Shown here one piece after another: positions 57,851-64,000 of a stretch of DNA of 64,000 nt (positions within the stretch are counted from its first letter, which is position 1; each line of letters starts with the position of its first letter). The DNA lies in NCBI RefSeq assembly GCF_028554725.1, contig NC_071668.1, forward strand, positions 7,485,001-7,549,000, given 5' to 3'. Under the pieces are notes generated by a model. That model did no database searches. It was not told the DNA's origin and was given only the letters and a program-made list of their open reading frames with translations. A program made the translations under genes and the position numbers. This DNA is from Zeugodacus cucurbitae. Lineage: Eukaryota > Arthropoda > Insecta > Diptera > Tephritidae.

Positions 57851-58793
57851 AAGGGTGATTTTTTAAGAGCTTGATAACTTTTTAAAAAAAAAAACGCATA
57901 AAATTTGCAAAATCTCATCGGTTCTTTATTTGAAACGTTAGATTGGTTCATGACATTTACTTTTTGAAGATAATTTCATTTAAATGTTGACCGCGGCTGC
58001 GTCTTAGGTGGTCCATTCGGAAAGTCCAATTTTGGGCAACTTTTTCGAGCATTTCGGCCGGAATAGCCCGAATTTCTTCGGAAATGTTGTCTTCCAAAGC
58101 TGGAATAGTTGCTGGCTTATTTCTGTAGACTTTAGACTTGACGTAGCCCCACAAAAAATAGTCTAAAGGCGTTAAATCGCATGATCTTGGTGGCCAACTT
58201 ACGGGTCCATTTCTTGAGATGAATTGTTCTCCGAAGTTTTCCCTCAAAATGGCCATAGAATCGCGAGCTGTGTGGCATGTAGCGCCATCTTGTTGAAACC
58301 ACATGTCAACCAAGTTCAGTTCTTCCATTTTTGGCAACAAAAAGTTTGTTAGCATCGAACGATAGCGATCGCCATTCACCGTAACGTTGCGTCCAACAGC
58401 ATCTTTGAAAAAATACGGTCCAATGATTCCACCAGCGTACAAACCACACCAAACAGTGCATTTTTCGGGATGCATGGGCAGTTCTTGAACGGCTTCTGGT
58501 TGCTCTTCACCCCAAATGCGGCAATTTTGCTTATTTACGTAGCCATTCAACCAGAAATGAGCCTCATCGCTGAACAAAATTTGTCGATAAAAAAGCGGAT
58601 TTCACATTTCGAACCGAACACTGATTTTGGTAATAAAATTCAATGATTTGCAAGCGTTGCTCGTTAGTAAGTCTATTCATGATGAAATGTCAAAGCATAC
58701 TGAGCATCTTTCTCTTTGACACCATGTCTGAAATCCCACGTGATCTGTCAAATACTAATGCATGAAAATCCTAACCTCAAAAAAATCACCCGT
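57851..58793 (-). mobile_element. Mariner element, third family, internally deleted, TA duplication
   Basis: Flanked by TA on both sides (57849-57850 and 58794-58795). Inverted ends are AAGGGTGATTTTTTAAGAGC at the left and ACGGGTGATTTTTTTGAGG on the other strand at the right. The element is 943 bp. The N-terminus of its transposase begins MNRLTNEQRLQIIEFYY (58679 downward) and after about 26 codons jumps to the RQILFSDEAHFW region, losing the remaining DNA-binding half. Confidence 0.85.
57957..58577 (-). pseudogene. Mariner transposase, catalytic domain open but N-terminal half deleted
   Basis: 206 codons without a stop, starting at FSDEAHFWLNGYVNKQN. All three catalytic Asp candidates are kept: FSDEAHF, WFQQDGATCHTA and CDLTPLDYFLWGYVKS, followed by a C-terminal tail to NEIIFKK. 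The HTH half (roughly 110 residues) is deleted, and the residual N-terminal 26 codons are out of frame with it. The intact catalytic frame suggests a recent deletion derivative. DNA binding at the inverted repeats would not be expected. Confidence 0.85.
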
Positions 58794-59187
58794 TACTACA
58801 TCTATAGTGTGGTATCGCCCTTCTAAAAATCGTCGAAATCGGTCAATAAGTTTTCAAGACCCTATATATCGAATATGAGGACCTTGTTGCTTCTAACTAA
58901 TTTTTTTACCGAAAACATAGGTAAGCCTCTCAGATATTTTTAAGAGATTCAGAGGGAATATGTTTCTTCTAATAATATGTATTCGTGCCATTAGTGAAAT
59001 CGGGTCATAACTTTCCCTAGCTCCTATATGCCTAATATTAGGGTTTTCAGACTTTCAATGGACTTTATAGCATATATATGACGAATATATGAGTCAAATT
59101 GTTTGTTATATTAATAAAATTAAATAAATAAATTGCGAGTGTATCAAATGTTCGGTGACGCCCGAACTTAGCCCTTTCTTACTTGTT

Positions 59188-60892
59188 TTTTTCTCAAATA
59201 GTACAAATTAGTCCAGAATTTCTTAAAAGACGTTTAGAAAAGACTATATAATAAATATTTTCATAATGAAAATTCTAGCGATGGGTCAAGCTTAAAACAT
59301 CGACTTTAGATATGTGAGCTATTGATTCAAAAAATGCAACAGCAAAATAGCAAAATGTTATGATTTAATTTTTCCTGCAGAGCACTTTCGCCGGCGTGCA
59401 TGTATGTTTGTTTGTAAATAAAGAAAGCAACAAAAAATATTAATTTCCATTTCACACTTTAAAAGGTATTTTAATGATTTTAGTCATTTGCGGAATGGCA
59501 AACAACAACAACAACATGTATGAGCTTGTCGAGCAAGTTGCATGGCGCATAATACAATCATACATGAATTTGTAATTATGTTGACTAGGTTGTTAAGAAC
59601 GTGACAGCAGCAAACAACAGCAATGCCGCAGATAGTGTCACGAAGGCACAACGCAACGGGGTGCCATCTTGCAAAGTGAAAGCAAAATAAAAACAATAAC
59701 AACAACAACAACATATATGTATACGAACACATAAGAAAATTGCAGTAAAAAGTGACATTAACGGCAGCAAAATGAACGAGTTGTTGTTTTTGTTCTTGCT
59801 ATAGAAGGCAGGTGCAACTTTTAAAAGCCAGGCAACAATATTTTATTGCACATGTATATGTGTGAAGTTGTTGCTGTGCACATTAAACAATATGCTATTT
59901 TGTAGAGAGAGAGCGCTGTGTGTGTGTGTGTGTGTTTGCACATAAAGTCTCACTTGGCTCCAATATCCTGCCCGCTGTGCTGTCATGTACGACATATTTT
60001 TAGAGGCTAGGCAGCTCGTAGGTGATTCTTGTGGGTGTATATATGTATGAATGAGTGTGTGTGTGTGTTGTTGAATGCATGCTGATGTCTAGTTGCAGGC
60101 AAATTGTTTATGCGGTTCGTAAATGTTATTAAAATACTTTACCTTAACAACACGTTATGCGTGGTCTTAAATGTCAGAAAGTACCATGCATGAACATACA
60201 TAATTACACAAATACATATATGTATTTATGTAAGTATGTGTGTGTACTGCACTCTTCTTCTGAACATTTTATTAAATTTTATGTTTGCTCATTTCACTGC
60301 GTTTAGTTAATAATTTAATAGTTGCAATAGTTTGACACCGACAAGTGGGCAAGTTATTATGCATATGCGTGTGTCTTGTTGTTGTTGTTGTTGCAAAAAT
60401 AGTTAGTTAATGCTTTATTCACACTTGGTGTTGGCAATTTAATGCGCTATGTGCAGTGGATTAGAATTTACGAGCTCATGTGCTGCAACTAGCATACTGG
60501 GAAGGAGTTGCTGTGAGTTAGTATATGCGCTTTCAACTTATTTATAGCAACCTCTAACAAGCACTAACAACTAAAATGAGTTTATAAGGAAATATAAAGA
60601 AAAAAAGGAAGATTTGAAACTTATGATATTATGCATATTAGAATTATGAATATGAGAAAATATTGAGATACATAATAAAAAATGAAAAACATATTAGTGG
60701 TGAGAAAAATATTAGTTTTAGAAATATCTGTTTGGAAGCTGGATGAAGTTTGAGCTTTCATTCAATATTAATAATTATAAATTGGTTGATACTAAGGCTT
60801 CTTTGTTCTATTGAGTTTTAATTTAATTTTATGACCGATATGTAATGAAGATCCAACTAGAAGAATGTCATCAACAGTCGTTGAAAAGTACG
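59188..60892. other. Unannotated DNA with simple repeats
   Basis: A (TG)n run lies at 59918-59937, with GTGTGTGTGTGTTGTTG near 60057, (TTG)n near 60378 and (AAC)n near 59503 and 59700. No gene recognised. Confidence 0.45.
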
Positions 60893-61615
60893 TAAGGAGA
60901 TATACTAGTGTAACCCATGAAAAATTAGGCGATTTTTGTGATTTTTTTTTTAACAGTACTCGACCGAATGTTTCGCAGTGTCTTGGAGATAATACGATAT
61001 ATTTTCAGCTATATTTTTAGATTTTTTTGTTACAAAAATTTTGAAAAATTACGGATTTATGCGCTGTCTTGGGAGGTGCCAAAAAAAAAGTTATCCAATT
61101 GCTGACATGATTCCGGCTGAATGAGTAGCTGAAAAAAAATTCAAAAAGGTTATTGAAGTCGAAGGTACTTCCATACAATGACCTACGATTTTTGAAAAAT
61201 ATCCAAAATTAACAAAATGGCGTAGCTCTGAAGAAATATGTCGATCTTTTAGGTAAAAAAATGGTCGTTTTTTAATGCCAAATTTACAATTTTCAACAAA
61301 TCAAAAAGATGATCGTAGGTCATTGTGTTTAAATATATTCAAGATTATTCAATTTAAATTAGAAGTCAATATCTCGTTGAGGAATGATGTCAGCAATTTT
61401 GAGAAAAGTCGTTTCGAGAATAAACGCGTTTAAAGTTTCGACTATAGCGGCTTACACCTGCGAACGGTCGCTCTTTAGAATGCTGCCATTCAAAAACTAT
61501 TAAAGATACGATCTTACCGCTTTCACAGGATATTTTTGAAAGTGTAAACTATCGAATAAGCAAAAAAATATAAAAAAAACGATTTTGAGAATGTCACGCT
61601 GGTATAGCCCCTTAA
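60893..61615. mobile_element. TIR element B, full copy B2, about 0.72 kb
   Basis: Left end TAAGGAGATATACTAGTGTA, right end on the other strand TTAAGGGGCTATACCAGCGT: inverted with several mismatches. The interior is AT-rich without a transposase frame and carries GAGAATAAACGCGTTTAAAGT, shared with element C at 17.2-17.9 kb. Probably a non-autonomous DNA transposon of unassigned superfamily. Confidence 0.65.
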
Positions 61616-63560
61616 GAACGTAGTTGAGTTCTTACCATTAGATATTATTTTTAATAAAAAACGATAAATGCCCAGTATAAAAAACTTTGTTTCATAAACC
61701 GAAGACGTTTTCAGCATATAATACTAAATTTTTCTTAGAAAAACGTAAAATTTTTTTATCCACACAGAAAATTTAACATATATGATTATCAATGCATTGT
61801 TCTTAAGACTCAAACCGAGAGCAGCACAAACATCTAGTTTTACTAAGATTCACAATAATTATTTCAAAGTTAGTCGATCGAAGAGGGAATTTTATACTCG
61901 TTAGAAGACAGGTATTCGACAGTTAAATAATAAATAATATCCTTGAAGTACTACTTCTTAACTTCAAAGCAATCTGGTATATCAAGTTGTGTTTTTATCA
62001 CTTTCTTAATGTTTAACTTTTCTTGGTCTCCGGAGTTTCCATCATCATATCACAGAAGCCAAAATTTTTAAAAGAGTCTATAGCCATGTTGCTAATGTAT
62101 TTATATAGTCTAAAGCGATCTGTATATAGTGCTACGAGTTACTCTACTATGTCCTTCATAATCACCAAGCAACAGTTTAATCACACACAGACCAAAAGTT
62201 TGGTGCTGGAGTATGCGTTTTTTTCTCTTCCCTGTATACTTCCTTAATGGTCTGGAGTTTTTTCTCTTAACGGAATACTTCCTTACTGTCCTGAAATTCC
62301 ACTGCGAAAAAGGGTTCTAGTCTCAGCAGTTTGGTTCTGCTGAGGAAAAGGCTAGTTCATCTGTCACTTCATTACTGGATATCCCTTAGTGTCCTGTTAC
62401 TCAAATTAGGACCCGGGGTGGAAATTGATACGATTTTAGAACAATTCTAAGCACTGCTGGTTATCGTAAGATGAGATGATCTAGAGATGTTGCCTGATTA
62501 TCGCTTAATATGACTTACTCATTATTAGATTTTGTCGAAGTTTTTCGCAAATTTCAATAATTAAATATACTGAAATGAACTTAATAAAACCAGGTAATAT
62601 GTACTTCTAACCACTTAACTTAAACGATTAGGTTTAGGTTTACTATATTGATTGTAATCCGAAAATGTCAACTCGTTTGACACCTAGCCAATCATGTTAC
62701 TCACTTTGTATACCAACAAACTCAATTCCTATATCATTCCACCCACCTTTTTGATATCTTTAGAGCCACAGATACCCAAACTACTTTTCTGATAACCCCA
62801 TTTTTTAAAGCCATAGGCATTTTCTAATAATATATCCATAGTTCTTAATTATATTACGTCTTAATGTTTATAGAACAATTAGGAACTTTACGCTCCCTTA
62901 ATTCAAAGTACAGAAATGAAAGAACAATTAAATATTGAGCAAATCGACATTTAAGAATCAAGAGTCATCATTTCGAATCGTAGTGAACCAGTCAAATTTG
63001 GTACTTTACAATTTTTTGTATTTAACATTTCCTCATCAAATAAGTAAGTTTTGATTTTATAACAAAAGAGGCGAAAGATATTCGTGCCATTGTGTCAACT
63101 GTGCCCGCAATGCATTTTAAATCAGTTTTCCATTGTACATTTTAGTTTCATTAACCTACTAACTTTTTTTATCATTCGCCTGAGTTCGTGAGTACTCGTT
63201 GTAACAAAAATAACAATGTTGGGAAATACACTGTAGGAAACTTGAGAGATCTTGATAATTGTGGAATATCAAAAGAGCTAACAAAAAATACGGCAAGTAG
63301 ATACTTTTCCATGGGGCTCATAATAATAATAATAATAAGTTATAAAAGTCAAGTAAGTGTCAATTCGTATTCAATATGAAAGTCTCAAAGGTAAGAAGAG
63401 CTGGAGCTCTTCTATTAGAATATATATTATAAAACTCAGCTGAAACTATCTGGATCTGTGTTCCTTTATTAAATATTAATTTTTTTAAATATCATTTTAA
63501 ACTCAAAATATCGAATTTTAATTCGAAAAATTTTTGCAATTCATCATCGATTTCCTACAG
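61616..63560. other. Unannotated AT-rich DNA
   Basis: No gene or repeat unit recognised. (AATA)n is near 63322. Confidence 0.4.
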
Positions 63561-63647
63561 GGCACCACAAGCATCACCAACAACCAACCTCGACAGTTGC
63601 AGCAGTTGAGCGACGACAACTGTCATCCGCTGGAAATGCATTTTTAA
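63561..63647 (+). CDS. Possible terminal coding exon, low support
   Basis: After ATTTCCTACAG the plus strand reads GTTSITNNQPRQLQQLSDD and then NCHPLEMHF, ending at TAA (63645-63647). The segment is less AT-rich than its surroundings. The minus strand is also open here (MHFQRMTVVVAQLLQLSRL), so strand and reality are both uncertain. No partner exon is identified. Confidence 0.2.
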   Translation, partial: GTTSITNNQPRQLQQLSDDNCHPLEMHF

Positions 63648-64000
63648 TTACTAAACAAACCCGCGTGGAAGTACGACGACCATTGTTAAGGCAGTCAAGA
63701 CACAAAAACAACAAGAAATAAGTTAAAATTCATCAGCGCGTAGAGTTTTCCGTCCTCACCAGCTCGCGCCAAACTATGCAAAAGTACCGTTTTCAACTTT
63801 TTATGCGCAATTCGCAAGAACACAAATGAAATTAGACAGCAAAAAAAAGAGATGAAAAAAATCGGAGCAAAGGGAATGCAAAAGCGACGCAAAAATCTAT
63901 TTATTTATAGTATTTTCTTCGGCGAACTAACTTTTCCACAGCGTCCATGCACTTCTTGTTGCCGCGTCGCTGCTAATTAATGTCAAAAAATAAGCGCACC
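63648..64000. other. Right-edge sequence
   Basis: More complex than most intergenic DNA here. A minus-strand open frame at 63695-63892 has a hydrophobic start and a GTGAGG donor in the right phase for fipi-like exon 2, but it has no ATG in frame. Confidence 0.3.

Larger units (their letters stand above)
57345..59187 (-). repeat. Family A repeat, copy A5, interrupted by a mariner
   Basis: The AACAAGTAAGAAAGGGCTAA end (minus strand) is at 59187. The stem-loop end is missing, with similarity beginning at about 57345. Removing the insert at 57851-58793 and one TA restores the A sequence (GCACAAATACTACATC). The A-derived length is then about 900 bp. Confidence 0.7.

Noticed and set aside
59484..59770. 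Leu-rich signal-like frames
   Set aside because: Products of AAC/GTT trinucleotide repeats; no donor in the needed phase.
63695..63892. Minus-strand hydrophobic frame as fipi-like exon 1
   Set aside because: Donor and phase fit, but there is no in-frame ATG before the donor.
1..64000. tRNA, rRNA, CRISPR
   Set aside because: No tRNA B-box/cloverleaf, rRNA core or regularly spaced direct-repeat array with unique spacers was seen.

Overview
The window looks like nuclear DNA of a higher fly, most likely a tephritid fruit fly. This is an inference. It rests on a multi-exon immunoglobulin/fibronectin gene closely resembling Drosophila fipi, short AT-rich introns with GTRAG donors, many decayed mariner, hAT and Helitron elements, and non-coding DNA that is very AT-rich. 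I found no bacterial signals, tRNA, rRNA or CRISPR array.

Layout. (1) 1-994, minus strand: the 5' part of an unrecognised gene that runs off the left edge. (2) 3.1-5.9 kb: an internally deleted mariner and a decayed Helitron holding a fragment of repeat family A. (3) 7.7-9.85 kb, plus strand: a three-exon gene for a 380-residue protein with a coiled-coil-like C-terminus. (4) 10.5-12.4 kb, plus strand: a large proline- and lysine-rich coiled-coil protein gene. (5) 12.4-37.8 kb: a gene desert full of mobile DNA. It holds mariner remnants, TIR elements, a full-length family A copy, a hAT remnant with a perfect 8-bp target duplication, a 43-bp minisatellite, a 3.4-kb field of degenerate repeats and a 0.75-kb A/T satellite. 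(6) 37.8-48.1 kb, minus strand: six exons of a fipi-like cell-surface or secreted protein (three Ig domains, one FN3 domain, hydrophobic C-terminus). Its introns hold a long hexamer microsatellite, a mariner remnant and a family A copy. (7) 48-64 kb: upstream or intronic DNA of that gene, or intergenic DNA. It holds two more family A copies (one split by a mariner with a clean TA duplication), a near-perfect 66-bp-arm hairpin and further TIR elements.

The protein genes do not form an obvious pathway. The most unusual signal is the 43-bp minisatellite at 25.3-25.9 kb. Nearly every unit carries a palindrome of nuclear-receptor half-sites (AGGTCAATGACCT, the IR1 form bound by EcR/USP) and most carry a forkhead-type site (GTAAACAAA). 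The second is the 143-bp hairpin at 52.3 kb. The recognisable mariner copies have lost the first catalytic aspartate region by deletion or mutation, or lack the N-terminal DNA-binding half, so all look non-autonomous.
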